Part shown: positions 17,359 through 27,996 of the stretch, one piece after another
Numbering within the stretch: position 1 is the stretch's first letter
How the letters are laid out: every line of letters starts with the position of its first letter
From: an uncultured Paracoccaceae bacterium
GTDB taxonomy: Bacteria; Pseudomonadota; Alphaproteobacteria; Rhodobacterales; Rhodobacteraceae
Direction of reading: 5' to 3'
NCBI GenBank assembly: GCA_947494675.1
Contig: CANLVP010000002.1
Coordinates: forward strand, 620,001 to 684,000
DNA length: 64,000 nt
Position numbers and translations under genes: made by a program
Notes under the pieces: generated by a model
Database searches by the model: none
Told to the model about the DNA's origin: nothing
The model's input: the letters and a program-made list of their open reading frames with translations, nothing else

Positions 17359-18398
17359 ACCAGCGTGCCTGTGTAGCGGACGCCTTCGCCCTTGGTCACT
17401 GTGCCCAGTGACACAACGGTCTCGCCTGCTGCGGCAAGCTGTTCGGTCAGTGCCGTGGCGCGGTCGGCGGAGACCACCAGCACCATGCCGATGCCCGCGT
17501 TGAAGGTCTTGAGCATCTCAGCCTCGGCCATGCCGCCCTGATCGGCGAGCCAGCGGAAGACCGGTGGCAAGGTCCAGCTATTCAGGTCGATATCCGCGCC
17601 CAGACCCTCAGGCAGGACACGCGGCAGGTTCTCGGTCAGCCCGCCGCCGGTGATATGGGCAAGGCCGTGCACGCCCCCTGCCCGCACCGCATCAAGCGCC
17701 TGTTTGACGTAAAGCCGCGTGGGCGCCAGCAAGGCCGCCCCCAGCGTGCCATCGGCAAAGGGCGCATCGTCGGCCCAGCCAAGGCCCGAGACATCAACAA
17801 TCCGGCGCACCAGCGAATAGCCGTTGGAATGCACACCGTCCGAGGCCAGCCCCAGCAGCACATCGCCCTCGCCCACGTCGCGTGGTAGATCGGCACCGCG
17901 TTCCATCGCGCCTACGGCAAAGCCCGCGAGGTCGAAATCACCGTCATGATACATGCCCGGCATCTCGGCCGTTTCACCGCCGATCAGCGCGCAACCGGAT
18001 GCTTCGCAGCCAGCGGCGATGCCGTTGATGATCCGGGTGGCGGCATCAAGTTCGAGCTTGCCTGTGGCGAAATAATCGAGGAAAAACAAAGGCTCCGCGC
18101 CTTGGCAGACCAGATCGTTGACGCACATGGCGACCAGATCGATGCCGATGGTGTCGACGTTGCCGGTATCAATGGCGATCCGCAGCTTGGTGCCAACACC
18201 ATCCGTGGCCGCAACGAGGATCGGATCCTCATAACCCGCGCCCTTGAGGTCAAAAAGCGCGCCAAAGCCGCCCAGGCCGGCCATCACGCCCGGTCGCGCG
18301 GTGCGTTTGGCGGCGGGTTTGATCCGCTCAACCAGCGTATTGCCTGCGTCAATATCAACGCCGGCCTCGGCGTAGGTTAGCCCGTTTTTGATCGTCAT
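17355..18398 (-). CDS. purM: Phosphoribosylformylglycinamidine cyclo-ligase PurM
   Basis: 347 residues. AIR synthase, step 5 of purine synthesis. The signature [12 protein letters not shown] and the glycine-rich [16 protein letters not shown] are present; the N-terminus [20 protein letters not shown] is typical. First gene of a purM-purN operon. Together with purC-S-Q at 6.7-8.3 kb the window holds five purine genes in two leftward operons. Confidence 0.96.
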   Translation of the reverse strand: MTIKNGLTYAEAGVDIDAGNTLVERIKPAAKRTARPGVMAGLGGFGALFDLKGAGYEDPILVAATDGVGTKLRIAIDTGNVDTIGIDLVAMCVNDLVCQGAEPLFFLDYFATGKLELDAATRIINGIAAGCEASGCALIGGETAEMPGMYHDGDFDLAGFAVGAMERGADLPRDVGEGDVLLGLASDGVHSNGYSLVRRIVDVSGLGWADDAPFADGTLGAALLAPTRLYVKQALDAVRAGGVHGLAHITGGGLTENLPRVLPEGLGADIDLNSWTLPPVFRWLADQGGMAEAEMLKTFNAGIGMVLVVSADRATALTEQLAAAGETVVSLGTVTKGEGVRYTGTLV

Positions 18399-18559
18399 CT
18401 TGGCCCCCGTGTCACGATTGACGTGGCCTTACCGCAAGCGGCCCGGTCTGACCAGAGGGCAATGGCTGCAACATCGCATCACCCCATTGTCAGCGGCCCG
18501 TGATTGACAGAATGCCGCACCCCGTTCCTTCTGCGTCCACTCAACAGGAGAACACGAGA

Positions 18560-18757
18560 ATGACACGTAAATTGATTTTGACCGCTTTCATGATTGCCGG
18601 GCTTGCCGCCTGCGAAGAACACGGGGGCATGATGAAGGACGGCGATGCCGCCATGATGAAGGATGGCGGCGCTGCGATGATGAAAGACGGGGACGCCATG
18701 ATGAAAGATGGCGCAGCGATGATGAAGGACGGCGACGCCATGATGGCCGATTCCTGA
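18560..18757 (+). CDS. Small Met-rich lipoprotein with MMKDG repeats (MXKDX pentapeptide type)
   Basis: 65 residues. A lipoprotein signal peptide ends in GLAAC (cysteine 19), followed by five MMKDG units spaced by one to three small residues, ending MMADS. This is the pattern of the pentapeptide MXKDX repeat family, whose function is unknown. The paired methionines with Lys/Asp resemble soft-metal (copper or silver) binding peptides, but that is inference. CAGGAG lies upstream of the ATG. It stands alone between purM (divergent) and a tRNA gene. Confidence 0.75.
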   Translation: MTRKLILTAFMIAGLAACEEHGGMMKDGDAAMMKDGGAAMMKDGDAMMKDGAAMMKDGDAMMADS

Positions 18758-18837
18758 ACCCTTCGTGTTGCGGGGGCATGACCCTCGCAACACCCACTTG
18801 AATGCGCCACCTGTTCTGATAGCAATGTCCCAAATTG

Positions 18838-18914
18838 GGGCCTGTAGCTCAATTGGTTAGAGCAGAGCGCTCATAACGCTTTGGTTGCGGGTTCAAGTCC
18901 TGCCGGGCCTACCA
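18838..18914 (+). tRNA. tRNA with CAU anticodon, probably tRNA-Ile2 (lysidine type)
   Basis: 77 bases including encoded CCA. Acceptor stem GGGCCTG with CGGGCCT, D arm GCTC/GAGC, anticodon loop CTCATAA (anticodon CAT at 18872-18874), T arm GCGGG/CCTGC. The CAU anticodon fits elongator Met or the AUA-reading Ile2. C4-G69 and C5-G68 pairs in the acceptor stem, known recognition marks for TilS in E. coli, and the overall likeness to E. coli ileX favour Ile2. Confidence 0.8.
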
Positions 18915-18925
18915 CATTCCTTATG

Positions 18926-18947
18926 GGGAAAACGCGGCATTTTTCCC
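18926..18947 (+). terminator. Terminator-like hairpin after the tRNA
   Basis: GGGAAAA (18926-18932) pairs with TTTTCCC (18941-18947), loop about eight bases, with the T-rich arm at the 3' side. It lies twelve bases after the tRNA CCA. Moderate stem strength. Confidence 0.5.
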
Positions 18948-18962
18948 ATGTAAATAAGGCCG

Positions 18963-18977
18963 TTAAGACAAAATTAA
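18963..18977. promoter_or_regulatory. CtrA-type site TTAA-N7-TTAA upstream of the CTERM surface protein
   Basis: TTAA at 18963-18966 and TTAAC at 18974-18978, seven bases apart, a full match to the Caulobacter CtrA box. It lies 46 bases before the ATG of the gene at 19024, a plausible promoter position. In Rhodobacterales CtrA controls motility and surface functions. Inferred from the motif only. Confidence 0.5.
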
Positions 18978-19023
18978 CACCTTTCCGTCCAATTTTTGAC
19001 GTCTCTTCGCGCGACAAAACGGC

Positions 19024-19845
19024 ATGTTACGCAAGGGTCTGCTCTTCTTGGGATTCCTGACTGCCGCACAACCCGTGCAGGCAAACCCAATGTCGATTGC
19101 GGATATCACCACCACGGATGACCTTGGTTACAGCTGCATTGATGCCAAATATCTGGAGGCCAACGTGGATGGCGCGGCGGCCATTGCCTTTACCCTTGCA
19201 GGCAAGGTCCGCATGCCTCGCACCTGCCTGCCAGAGCCCTGTGCCCGCGCCCTGACCCGAGAAGAGCTGTCGAACCTCACAGGCACCCAGATGTCGCTGC
19301 CCCGGTTTGAAAAAGAATGGGATGACTACTACGCCCGCTATGCCGATGCCTGCCGCAAAGAGGTCGTGCCGTTTGGCCGCCCCACGTTCAAGGCACCCCC
19401 ATGGCCCACGACGCCCAACCTGTTCTGGACGCCGCTGTTGACGCCGCCCATTGTGACGGATGATCTGATCACGAACCTGGCCCCGCCATTCGGGTCAGAC
19501 CGCCCACCGTTTGAGCAGCCAAACCGCACGTTCACGCCGATTGTGCGGATCCCAAGCATCATTCTGTCGAACCCGCCAATTGCGCCCGCATCAGATTCGG
19601 GCAACACGACCTGTTATGCCTCACCTGATGGCACGTCCTTCTGGGTGTTCGAATCCGATCCCACGGGCCGGACCTGTCAGGCAGGCGGCGGCACGGCGGC
19701 GGGCAGTTCCAACAGCGGGACCACGCCAACGACGCCTCCGGTGGCAGCGGTGCCCGGCCCCGGCGCATTGGGTATGATGGGCACGGCTTTGGTGGCATTT
19801 GGCCTTGCGGCGCGCCGCCGTCGCAAGACGGATTGCCACGCCTAA
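19024..19845 (+). CDS. Secreted protein with CTERM-type C-terminal sorting tail
   Basis: 273 residues. An N-terminal signal peptide ends near VQA-NP (residues 21-22). The middle is rich in Pro and Thr (about 120-195) with repeated PP elements, followed by a Gly/Ser/Thr linker. The C-terminus reads VPGPGALGMMGTALVAFGLA then RRRRK: a VPxP motif, a hydrophobic helix and a basic cluster, the layout of PEP-CTERM/VPLPA-CTERM anchors that are handled by exosortases. Several cysteines (at least six) may form disulfides. No recognised enzymatic domain. A CtrA-like box lies upstream. No clear Shine-Dalgarno was seen at the ATG. Confidence 0.75.
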   Translation: MLRKGLLFLGFLTAAQPVQANPMSIADITTTDDLGYSCIDAKYLEANVDGAAAIAFTLAGKVRMPRTCLPEPCARALTREELSNLTGTQMSLPRFEKEWDDYYARYADACRKEVVPFGRPTFKAPPWPTTPNLFWTPLLTPPIVTDDLITNLAPPFGSDRPPFEQPNRTFTPIVRIPSIILSNPPIAPASDSGNTTCYASPDGTSFWVFESDPTGRTCQAGGGTAAGSSNSGTTPTTPPVAAVPGPGALGMMGTALVAFGLAARRRRKTDCHA

Positions 19846-19959
19846 GCGTAAACCGGCAAACCTTCACGAAAAATTAGTATACAAAGGTATACCGCCTTTC
19901 CGTTGGGCTTTGTTTCCGCTATGGCGAAACCAAGCCATCACAGCCGTAAAGGGAACAAC

Positions 19960-21168
19960 ATGTCAAAGATCAAGGTCGCAAACCCCATCGTCGAAATGGA
20001 CGGCGATGAAATGACGCGGATCATGTGGGACTTTATCAAGCAAAAGCTGATCCTGCCCTATCTGGATATCGATCTGCTTTACTATGACCTCGGCATGGAA
20101 GAGCGCGACCGCACCGAAGATCAGATCACCATCGATGCGGCGGAAAAGACCAAAGAGATTGGCGTTGCTGTTAAATGCGCGACCATCACCCCTGATGAAG
20201 CACGGGTTGAGGAGTTTGGCCTTAAGAAGATGTGGAAAAGCCCCAATGGCACGATCCGCAACATTCTGGGCGGTGTGGTCTTTCGCGCGCCGATCATCTG
20301 CAAGAACGTGCCGCGCCTTGTGCCCGGCTGGACCCAGCCCATCGTGATCGGTCGCCATGCCTTTGGTGACCAATACAAGGCCACCGACATGAAGTTCCCC
20401 GGCCCCGGCAAACTGTCGATGAAGTTTGTCGGCGAAGACGGCACCGTGATCGAACATGAGGTCTACGATGCGCCTTCGTCCGGCGTTTATATGGGCATGT
20501 ATAACCTTGATAAATCGATTGAGGACTTTGCCCGTGCGTCGTTCAACTATGGCCTGAACCTTGGCTGGCCGGTCTATCTGTCGACCAAGAACACCATCCT
20601 CAAGGAATATGACGGCCAGTTCATGCTGATCTTCCAGCGAGTGTTTGAGGAGGAATTCAAAGACCGCTTTGACGAAGCCGGGATCGAATACCAGCACCGT
20701 TTGATCGACGATATGGTCGCGAGCGCGATGAAATGGTCCGGCGGCTTTGTTTGGGCCTGCAAGAACTATGATGGCGATGTTCAGTCGGATACGGTGGCGC
20801 AAGGGTTTGGGTCATTGGGCCTGATGACCAGCCAGTTGATGACCCCCGATGGCAAGATCGTCGAGGCGGAGGCCGCACACGGCACCGTCACGCGTCACTA
20901 TCGCCAGCACCAAAAGGGCGAGGCGACGTCGACCAATTCGATCGCCTCGATCTTTGCATGGACCGGCGGGCTGCGTCACCGCGCGAAACTGGATGACAAT
21001 GCGCAGCTGATGCAATTTGCCGATACGCTGGAAAAGGTCATCGTGGATACGGTTGAAAGCGGGCATATGACCAAGGATCTGGCGCTATTGGTGGGGCCGG
21101 ATCAAAGCTGGCTGACGACTGAAGGCTTCCTTGAAAAGATCGATCAGAACCTGAACGCCGCGATGTAG
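19960..21168 (+). CDS. icd: NADP-dependent isocitrate dehydrogenase
   Basis: 402 residues of the eukaryote-like (type II) NADP-IDH family common in alphaproteobacteria. It starts [20 protein letters not shown] and contains [15 protein letters not shown], the YDGDVQSD metal-binding stretch and [17 protein letters not shown] with [10 protein letters not shown]. Oxidative decarboxylation of isocitrate to 2-oxoglutarate in the TCA cycle. The ATG at 19960 has AAAGGGAA upstream; an earlier in-frame start adds 19 non-family residues. Ends before a strong terminator. Confidence 0.96.
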   Translation: MSKIKVANPIVEMDGDEMTRIMWDFIKQKLILPYLDIDLLYYDLGMEERDRTEDQITIDAAEKTKEIGVAVKCATITPDEARVEEFGLKKMWKSPNGTIRNILGGVVFRAPIICKNVPRLVPGWTQPIVIGRHAFGDQYKATDMKFPGPGKLSMKFVGEDGTVIEHEVYDAPSSGVYMGMYNLDKSIEDFARASFNYGLNLGWPVYLSTKNTILKEYDGQFMLIFQRVFEEEFKDRFDEAGIEYQHRLIDDMVASAMKWSGGFVWACKNYDGDVQSDTVAQGFGSLGLMTSQLMTPDGKIVEAEAAHGTVTRHYRQHQKGEATSTNSIASIFAWTGGLRHRAKLDDNAQLMQFADTLEKVIVDTVESGHMTKDLALLVGPDQSWLTTEGFLEKIDQNLNAAM

Positions 21169-21189
21169 GCGAGCTGAATTAGGAACGTA

Positions 21190-21219
21190 AGGCCGTCCCT
21201 TTGCCGGGGCGGCCTTTTT
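21190..21219 (+). terminator. Rho-independent terminator of icd
   Basis: AGGCCGTCCC (21190-21199) pairs with GGGGCGGCCT (21206-21215) with one G-T pair, followed by TTTT. Classic intrinsic terminator 21 bases after the icd stop. Confidence 0.88.
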
Positions 21220-21278
21220 CATATCCGCTGCCCGATATGCCGTGCTAGGACGGGGCAGACCCCAGCAAAGGAACCGCC

Positions 21279-21614
21279 ATGCCCGTGCATTATGTTTACC
21301 TGATCCTTGCCGTGATCTGCGAAGTGATGGGCACTTCGGCCATTCAGGCCAGCCAGCAGTTCACGCGGCTTTGGCCGTCACTGGCCGTGGCGGTGTGTTT
21401 TGCGGCGGCGTTCTGGTTTTTGTCGCTGACGTTACGCACCATGCCCGTGGGCATCATGTATGCGATGTGGTCGGGCCTGGGCATCGTGCTGATCGCTTGC
21501 ATTGGCTATGCGGTCTTTGGTCAAAAGCTGGACCTGCCTGCCGTGCTTGGCATCGCGCTGATCCTTGCGGGGATCGTCGTCATCAACCTCTTTTCCACAA
21601 CCACGCGGCACTAA
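21279..21614 (+). CDS. SMR-family small multidrug efflux protein
   Basis: 111 residues with four membrane helices. The essential membrane glutamate is in AVICEVMGTSA (Glu14-type position of EmrE), and the helix 3-4 features MYAMWSGLGIVLI are typical. Proton-driven export of quaternary cations or related drugs, as a dual-topology dimer. AAAGGA precedes the ATG. EmrE-like rather than SugE-like by the helix 1 motif; the substrate is not predictable. Confidence 0.92.
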   Translation: MPVHYVYLILAVICEVMGTSAIQASQQFTRLWPSLAVAVCFAAAFWFLSLTLRTMPVGIMYAMWSGLGIVLIACIGYAVFGQKLDLPAVLGIALILAGIVVINLFSTTTRH

Positions 21615-21684
21615 CGAAATCAGGGGTGGCCTTTGGCGGCGTTGCGCGTTATCCGCGCGGCAACTCCGCATAAGGGCAGAACTC

Positions 21685-23505
21685 ATGGATATTCGCAATA
21701 TCGCGATCATCGCACACGTTGACCACGGCAAGACCACTTTGGTGGATGAACTCCTCAAGCAATCGGGTGTTTACCGCGAGAATGAGGCGACGACCGAACG
21801 CGCGATGGACAGCAATGACATCGAACGCGAGCGCGGGATCACGATCCTTGCCAAATGTACCTCTGTCGAGTGGAAGGGCACCCGGATCAACATCGTGGAC
21901 ACCCCCGGTCATGCCGACTTTGGTGGCGAGGTTGAGCGGATCCTGTCGATGGTGGATGGCGTTGTGTTGCTGGTGGATGCGGCTGAGGGCCCGATGCCAC
22001 AGACCAAATTCGTGACATCAAAGGCGCTGGCGCTTGGCCTGCGGCCTATCGTGGTGGTCAACAAGGTCGATAAGCCCGATGGCGAACCTGATCGCGCTGT
22101 GGATGAGGTCTTTGACCTCTTTGCCGCTTTGGAAGCTGACGATGATCAGCTTGATTTCCCGGTCATGTATGCTTCTGGCCGGTCGGGCTGGTGTGACGCT
22201 GAGTTGGATGGCCCGCGCGCGCATCTTGACGCGCTGTTTGATCTAATCGTGGATCACGTGCCCACGCCGAAGCAGGTGGAACGCAAGGAAGAGCCGTTCC
22301 AGATGCTGGCGACAACGCTGTCGGCGGACCCCTTTATCGGACGTATTCTGACGGGCCGGGTTGAGGCAGGCACATGCCGCGCCGGTGATACGGTCAAGGC
22401 GCTGTCACGCGATGGCAGCAAGATTGAACAATTCCGGGTGTCGAAAATCCTCGCATTCCGGGGCCTGTCCCAGACCGCCATTGAAGTGGCCGAGGCTGGT
22501 GACATCGTGACCCTCGCGGGCATGACCAAGGCGACCGTGGCCGACACGCTCTGTGATCCGGCAATCGACATCCCGATCCCGGCGCAGCCCATCGATCCGC
22601 CCACCATCACCGTGACATTCGGCATCAACGACAGCCCGCTGGCGGGCAAGGACGGCAAAAAGGTGCAGTCCCGCGTGATCCGCGACCGCCTGATGAAAGA
22701 GGCCGAAGTCAACGTCGCGATCAAGATCGCCGACACCCCCGGCGGCGATGCCTTTGAAGTATCGGGCCGTGGCGAATTGCAGATGGGCGTTCTGATCGAG
22801 AACATGCGCCGGGAGGGTTTTGAGCTGTCAATCTCCCGCCCGCAGGTGATTTTCCGCGAGGAAAACGGCCAGCGCATGGAACCCGTTGAAGAAGTCACCA
22901 TCGACGTGGATGACGAATACACCGGCTCGGTCGTGGAAAAGCTGACCGGCCCGCGCAAGGGCGAGCTGACCGAGATGAAGCCCGCAGGCGCTGGCAAGAC
23001 CCGGATCATCGCCCATGTGCCGTCCCGTGGGTTGATCGGCTATCACGGCGAATTCCTGACCGATACGCGCGGCTCTGGCGTGCTGAACCGCATCTTCCAC
23101 GGCTGGACCGCCTATAAGGGCGCGATCCAGGGCCGTCGTCAGGGTGTGCTGATCTCGATGGAAAACGGGTCTTCGGTGGCCTTTGCGCTGTGGAACCTTG
23201 AGGACCGCGGCAAGATGTTCATCGGCGCGCAAGAGGCGGTGTACACCGGTATGATTATTGGTGAACACAGCCGCGAAAACGATCTGGAAGTGAACCCGCT
23301 GAAGGGCAAAAAGCTGACCAACGTCCGGGCCTCTGGCACGGATGAGGCGGTGCGCCTGACAACGCCGGTGATCATGACGCTGGAGCAGGCCATCGCCTAT
23401 ATCGATGATGATGAACTGGTTGAGGTCACGCCAAACGCGATCCGTTTGCGCAAGCGCTACCTTGATCCGCATGAGCGCAAGCGTCAGGCCCGCGCCGCTA
23501 GCTAA
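21685..23505 (+). CDS. typA: Ribosome-associated GTPase TypA/BipA
   Basis: 606 residues; translational GTPase of the EF-G/LepA class involved in 50S assembly and stress adaptation. G motifs: HVDHGKTTL (G1), DTPGHADF (G3), NKVDKPD (G4). The C-terminal BipA-specific domain ends near residue 600. The ATG giving [18 protein letters not shown] is chosen; longer frames upstream overlap the SMR gene and are not family-like. Followed by a perfect hairpin. Confidence 0.96.
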   Translation: MDIRNIAIIAHVDHGKTTLVDELLKQSGVYRENEATTERAMDSNDIERERGITILAKCTSVEWKGTRINIVDTPGHADFGGEVERILSMVDGVVLLVDAAEGPMPQTKFVTSKALALGLRPIVVVNKVDKPDGEPDRAVDEVFDLFAALEADDDQLDFPVMYASGRSGWCDAELDGPRAHLDALFDLIVDHVPTPKQVERKEEPFQMLATTLSADPFIGRILTGRVEAGTCRAGDTVKALSRDGSKIEQFRVSKILAFRGLSQTAIEVAEAGDIVTLAGMTKATVADTLCDPAIDIPIPAQPIDPPTITVTFGINDSPLAGKDGKKVQSRVIRDRLMKEAEVNVAIKIADTPGGDAFEVSGRGELQMGVLIENMRREGFELSISRPQVIFREENGQRMEPVEEVTIDVDDEYTGSVVEKLTGPRKGELTEMKPAGAGKTRIIAHVPSRGLIGYHGEFLTDTRGSGVLNRIFHGWTAYKGAIQGRRQGVLISMENGSSVAFALWNLEDRGKMFIGAQEAVYTGMIIGEHSRENDLEVNPLKGKKLTNVRASGTDEAVRLTTPVIMTLEQAIAYIDDDELVEVTPNAIRLRKRYLDPHERKRQARAAS

Positions 23506-23519
23506 ATTCCAGGCATGTT

Positions 23520-23540
23520 GAAGGGGCAAACTGCCCCTTC
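23520..23540. terminator. Bidirectional terminator-like hairpin between typA and the DUF1330 gene
   Basis: GAAGGGGCA (23520-23528), loop AAC, TGCCCCTTC (23532-23540): a perfect nine-pair stem between two convergent genes. No long T-run on either side. Confidence 0.6.
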
Positions 23541-23546
23541 CGACCG

Positions 23547-23837
23547 CTACTCAGCTTCTTCGACGATGCTTAGCTCGCGTTCGGCGGCGCCTTTGGCGTG
23601 GGTCAGTGCCTCTTGGTATTTGGCGGAATAGTAGCAATCATGCGCGGCTTGCAGCGATGGGAACCGGGCCACGACATTGCGGGGGCGGTCCGGACCTTCG
23701 AGCGTTTCATAGGCCCCGCCGCGCGCCAGAAACACGCCGCCATGATCCGCGATGGCTACGGTGGCGAGTTCGGCGTAACGGCCATAGGCCTCCGCGTCCG
23801 AGACTTTCACATGTGCGATCCAAAGTGCTGTTGGCAT
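23547..23837 (-). CDS. DUF1330 small dimeric alpha/beta-barrel protein
   Basis: 96 residues. Ferredoxin-like dimeric barrel family DUF1330, recognised by WIAHVKVSDAEAYGRYAE and VVARFPSLQAAHDCYYSAKYQEA. Function unknown; the fold resembles small stress-related monooxygenase-like barrels. The start touches the alaS stop (TGATG), so it is translationally coupled to alanyl-tRNA synthetase, a recurrent kind of neighbour but without known functional link. Confidence 0.9.
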   Translation of the reverse strand: MPTALWIAHVKVSDAEAYGRYAELATVAIADHGGVFLARGGAYETLEGPDRPRNVVARFPSLQAAHDCYYSAKYQEALTHAKGAAERELSIVEEAE

Positions 23838-26488
23838 CAGAGCCCCTCCAAATAGGTTTTTGCGGCTGCGATGGCTGCGTCCGCGTTGTCTGCCGAGGCG
23901 CCACCGCCCTGCGCCATATCGGGACGGCCACCGCCGCCCTTGCCGCCCAAAAGCGGCACCGCGGCGCGGAGCACATCCACGGCAGAGACTTTGCCTGTCA
24001 GATCTGCCGTGACGCCCGCCGCGACGGCGGCCTTGCCACCCGCATCAGCGATCAACAGGACCACGCCGCTGCCAACCCGTTCCTTGAATTGGTCGACGAG
24101 CGCGGGCAGGTCCTTACCGGTGACGCCCTGCATCACCTGTCCCATGAAGCAGATGCCGTTGACGTCCTCTTGCGCGGGGCCAGCATCACCGCCGCCGCCC
24201 ATAGCAACCTCACGACGCAATTGCGCGACCTCATTGGTCAGCGCCTTGCGTTCGTCCATCAGTGCCTTCACCCGGTCGGCCACTTCGGCCGCGGGGGCCT
24301 TAAGTATTGCTGCCGCATCGGCGAGCCGCTGATCCTGCTGGCGCAGATGATCGAGCGCCGCCTGCCCGGTCAGCGCCTCAAACCGGCGGACACCAGCGCT
24401 AGAGGCGCTGTCGCCCAGCGACACAAACGCGCCAATCTCACCGAGCCGTTTGACATGGGTGCCGCCGCAAAGTTCTACCGAATAGGTCTGGCCATCGGTG
24501 CCCTTGCCGGAGTCCTGCGCGGTCCCCATCGACACCACGCGCACTTCGTCGCCGTATTTTTCGCCAAAGAGCGCCTGCGCACCAAGCGCGCGGGCATCGT
24601 CGGGGGCCATGATCCGCGTTTCAACCGCGCCGTTTTGGCGGATCAGCGCGTTGACCTCGCGTTCGACCTGATCAATCTCTTCCGCCGACAGCGCCTTTTG
24701 ATGGCTGAAATCAAACCGCAAACGGTCGGGCGCATTCAGCGACCCGCGCTGCACCACGTGATCGCCCAGCGTGCTGCGCAGCGCCTCGTTTAGAAGGTGC
24801 GTGGCGGAGTGGTTCGCCTCAATACTGCTGCGGCGGGTTGGATCGACACGGAGTTCCGCGCCCTGCCCCGTCTTGATCTCGCCTTGCGTCACCTGCGCGA
24901 TGTGCACAAAGACGCCCGCGACCTTGCGGGTGTCAGTGACGGTGGCGTGGCCGGTTTCGGTCACGATTTCACCGGCGTCGCCAACCTGGCCACCGCTTTC
25001 GGCATAGAATGGCGTCTGGTTCAGCGCGATCTGCACCTCACCCTTTGCGGTGTCGGCAAGCGCGCCGTCCACCAAAAGTGCGGCCACCTGACCCTCGGCC
25101 GTGGTGGTCTCATAGCCAAGGAAATCTGTCAGACCCTTGGTATCAGCGACCTCAAACCAGACGGCGGCATCAGCCTCGCCCCCGGCACCGGACCATGCGG
25201 CGCGAGCCTTGGCTTTTTGCGCATCCATCGCAGCGTCAAAGCCGGGAGTGTCAACGCCACGGCCCTTTTCGCGCAGGGCGTCCTGCGTCAGATCAAGCGG
25301 GAAACCATAGGTGTCGTAGAGTTTAAACGCCGTCTCGCCCGGCAGGTCAGCACCTTCAGGCACGTCCACAAGCGCGTCATCCAGCAGCTTCAGACCCCGG
25401 TCAAGGGTCTGTTTGAAGCGCACTTCTTCATTCAGCAGCGTCTCTTCGATCAAGCGCTGGCCCTGCCCCAATTCCGGGTAGGCCGCGCCCATCTGTTGCA
25501 CCAGCGCTGGCACCAGTTTGTGCATCACCGGGTCCTTTGCGCCCAGCAAATGCGCGTGCCGCATCGCGCGGCGCATGATCCGGCGCAGCACGTAACCGCG
25601 GCCTTCATTTGACGGCAAGACACCTTCGGCGATCAGGAATGAGGTGGACCGCAGGTGATCCGAAATCACCCGGTGGTGCACGTTTTTATCGCCAAAAGGA
25701 TCGGTATTGGTGGCATGGGCCGAGGCCTCGATCAGTGCTTTGAAGAGGTCGGTGTCATAGTTGTCATGGCTGCCCTGCAAGAGTGCAGCAACCCGTTCCA
25801 GTCCCATGCCGGTGTCGATGGACTGCATGTCCAGCGCCTTCATGGAGCCATCTTCGAACTGTTCGTTCTGCATGAAAACGACGTTCCAGATTTCGATGAA
25901 CCGGTCGCCGTCTTCCTCTGGGCTGCCGGGAGGGCCGCCCCAGATGTGATCGCCGTGGTCATAGAAGATTTCGGTGCAAGGCCCGCAGGGGCCGGTCGGG
26001 CCCATCTGCCAGAAGTTGTCTGACGTGGCGATGCGGATGATCCGATCCTCGGGCACGCCCAACTTTTTCCAGATCTCGAACGCCTCGTCATCGGTGTGAT
26101 AGACGGTCGTCAGCAGACGGCTTTTGTCGATCCCGAACTCTTTGGTGATCAGTTCCCAGGCAAAGGGAATGGCTTCATTCTTGAAGTAATCCCCAAAGGA
26201 GAAATTGCCCAACATCTCAAAGAATGTGTGGTGCCGCGCGGTGTAGCCGACGTTGTCGAGATCGTTGTGCTTGCCGCCTGCGCGCACGCATTTCTGCGAG
26301 GATGTCGCGCGATCATAGCTGCCCACTTCAACCCCGGTGAAGCGGTTCTTGAACTGCACCATGCCCGAGTTGGTGAACATCAGGGTCGGGTCATTACGCG
26401 GCACAAGCGGGCTTGAGGCGACGACTTCGTGGCCCTGACGTGCAAAGTAATCAAGAAAGGTCGAGCGGATATCGGCAAGGCTGGTCAT
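23837..26488 (-). CDS. alaS: Alanyl-tRNA synthetase
   Basis: 883 residues. Class II synthetase: motif 1/2 region [15 protein letters not shown] and [18 protein letters not shown], the editing-domain zinc site ([13 protein letters not shown] and [13 protein letters not shown]), and the C-Ala region at the end with [15 protein letters not shown]. Two ATGs lie four codons apart; I use the second (MTSLADIRS), which fits the family start; no good Shine-Dalgarno distinguishes them. Lies downstream of recA after a terminator. Confidence 0.96.
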   Translation of the reverse strand: MTSLADIRSTFLDYFARQGHEVVASSPLVPRNDPTLMFTNSGMVQFKNRFTGVEVGSYDRATSSQKCVRAGGKHNDLDNVGYTARHHTFFEMLGNFSFGDYFKNEAIPFAWELITKEFGIDKSRLLTTVYHTDDEAFEIWKKLGVPEDRIIRIATSDNFWQMGPTGPCGPCTEIFYDHGDHIWGGPPGSPEEDGDRFIEIWNVVFMQNEQFEDGSMKALDMQSIDTGMGLERVAALLQGSHDNYDTDLFKALIEASAHATNTDPFGDKNVHHRVISDHLRSTSFLIAEGVLPSNEGRGYVLRRIMRRAMRHAHLLGAKDPVMHKLVPALVQQMGAAYPELGQGQRLIEETLLNEEVRFKQTLDRGLKLLDDALVDVPEGADLPGETAFKLYDTYGFPLDLTQDALREKGRGVDTPGFDAAMDAQKAKARAAWSGAGGEADAAVWFEVADTKGLTDFLGYETTTAEGQVAALLVDGALADTAKGEVQIALNQTPFYAESGGQVGDAGEIVTETGHATVTDTRKVAGVFVHIAQVTQGEIKTGQGAELRVDPTRRSSIEANHSATHLLNEALRSTLGDHVVQRGSLNAPDRLRFDFSHQKALSAEEIDQVEREVNALIRQNGAVETRIMAPDDARALGAQALFGEKYGDEVRVVSMGTAQDSGKGTDGQTYSVELCGGTHVKRLGEIGAFVSLGDSASSAGVRRFEALTGQAALDHLRQQDQRLADAAAILKAPAAEVADRVKALMDERKALTNEVAQLRREVAMGGGGDAGPAQEDVNGICFMGQVMQGVTGKDLPALVDQFKERVGSGVVLLIADAGGKAAVAAGVTADLTGKVSAVDVLRAAVPLLGGKGGGGRPDMAQGGGASADNADAAIAAAKTYLEGL

Positions 26489-26572
26489 GGGGCGATCCAT
26501 TAGGTGGAATTGCGGTCTGTTCCAGATAGCCCTCCGCCCCCGGCCTGTCCACAGCCCGCGGGCCAGACGTGA

Positions 26573-26606
26573 AAAAAGGGTGCACGCTTTGCGGCACCCT
26601 TTTCCC
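26573..26606 (-). terminator. Terminator downstream of recA
   Basis: AAAAGGGTGC (26575-26584) pairs with GCACCCTTTT (26595-26604). Read leftwards, recA transcripts end with the stem followed by a T-run; the symmetrical sequence could also act on the other strand. It lies between recA and alaS. Confidence 0.75.
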
Positions 26607-26711
26607 GATCATGCAGTTGGCGCATTCGACACCAACAGGCCTTTTTCAGATGTGGCCCAACACCATCAAGTCATGTATGCCCCGCGCCGTTCTGGCAGGG
26701 CGCACAAATTC

Positions 26712-27800
26712 TTAGAGATCGACCAAAGCGTCGTCGTCATCGTCCATGGGCTTGTCGTCGTCCATCAGATCGAAGTCCAAACCATGGGCGGCGCGGATCT
26801 TGTCCTCAATCTCCAGCGCGACGGATGGGTTTTCCTTCAGGAAGAGCTTGGAGTTTTCACGCCCCTGCCCGATCCGCTCGTCGCCATAGCTGAACCATGC
26901 GCCCGACTTTTCGACCACGCCAGCCTTGACGCCAAGGTCCAGTAGCTCGCCCATCTTGGAGATGCCTTCGCCATACATGATGTCGAATTCCACCTGTTTG
27001 AAGGGCGGTGCCACCTTGTTCTTGACGACCTTCACGCGGGTTGCGTTGCCGACAACCTCATCCCGGTCCTTGATCGCGCCAATGCGGCGGATATCCAGAC
27101 GCACAGAAGCGTAGAATTTCAGGGCATTGCCGCCTGTCGTCGTTTCGGGCGAGCCGAACATCACACCGATCTTCATCCGGATCTGGTTGATAAAGATCAC
27201 CATACAGCCAGAGCGGTTGATCGAACCGGTCAGCTTGCGCATCGCCTGGGACATCAGACGGGCATGCACGCCCACGCTGCTGTCGCCCATGTCGCCTTCA
27301 AGTTCTGACTTGGGTGTCAGGGCCGCAACCGAATCGACGATGACCATGTTGACCGCGCCAGAGCGCACTAGGGTATCCACAATCTCAAGCGCTTGTTCAC
27401 CGGTGTCGGGCTGCGAAATCAGCAGCTCATCAAGGTTCACGCCGAGCTTTTTGGCATAGGTCGGGTCCAGCGCGTGTTCTGCATCCACAAAGGCGCAAAC
27501 ACCGCCCTTTTTCTGCTCTTCCGCGATGGCGTGCAGGGTCAGCGTGGTTTTACCCGAGGATTCCGGCCCGTAAATTTCAATGATCCGCCCCTTGGGCAGG
27601 CCGCCAATGCCAAGCGCGATGTCCAGCCCGAGGCTGCCAGTGCTTGTCGCTTCGATATCGGGCATCTGATTCTGGCCGCCAAGGGTCATGATTGACCCTT
27701 TGCCGAACTGGCGTTCGATCTGCGCCAGCGCTGAATCCAGTGCCTTTTGCTTATCAGCGGTTTTCTTGTCAGTCATTTTGAGGAGTTCTGCCGTTGCCAT
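26712..27800 (-). CDS. recA: Recombinase RecA
   Basis: 362 residues. Walker [11 protein letters not shown], Walker [11 protein letters not shown]1/L2 DNA-binding loops (loop 2 around [22 protein letters not shown]), and an acidic C-terminus ([16 protein letters not shown]). Homologous recombination and SOS co-protease. The start MATAELLKM matches the usual rhodobacterial RecA N-terminus; MTDKKTAD eight codons later is an alternative. An SOS box lies 52 bases upstream, so the gene is predicted to be LexA-controlled. Confidence 0.97.
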   Translation of the reverse strand: MATAELLKMTDKKTADKQKALDSALAQIERQFGKGSIMTLGGQNQMPDIEATSTGSLGLDIALGIGGLPKGRIIEIYGPESSGKTTLTLHAIAEEQKKGGVCAFVDAEHALDPTYAKKLGVNLDELLISQPDTGEQALEIVDTLVRSGAVNMVIVDSVAALTPKSELEGDMGDSSVGVHARLMSQAMRKLTGSINRSGCMVIFINQIRMKIGVMFGSPETTTGGNALKFYASVRLDIRRIGAIKDRDEVVGNATRVKVVKNKVAPPFKQVEFDIMYGEGISKMGELLDLGVKAGVVEKSGAWFSYGDERIGQGRENSKLFLKENPSVALEIEDKIRAAHGLDFDLMDDDKPMDDDDDALVDL

Positions 27801-27851
27801 TCTGGTCCTGTCCTTATGTCACGCCCCATTCAGGGCGGCAATCATGCTCAT

Positions 27852-27866
27852 GTTCTTTTTCTGTTC
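27852..27866 (-). promoter_or_regulatory. LexA SOS box (GAAC-N7-GAAC) of recA
   Basis: GTTC at 27852-27855 and 27863-27866 separated by seven bases, i.e. GAAC-N7-GAAC on the recA strand. This direct-repeat form is the established LexA operator of alphaproteobacteria. It sits about 50 bases before the recA start. Confidence 0.85.
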
Positions 27867-27996
27867 TCATTTCTACATGAGACCAAAAAGAGAACATTGC
27901 AACTAAAATCGACAAGAGTGAGCCTAGAGAGAAGGTGGTTAAAAAAGGATTGATGGCCTAAGGTATTGCCACGATACGTCCAAAGGAATCTGCGAA

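Noticed and set aside
18600-18757. Direct repeats as a CRISPR-like array
   Set aside because: The repeats encode MMKDG units in one reading frame within a lipoprotein gene; no spacers of uniform length.
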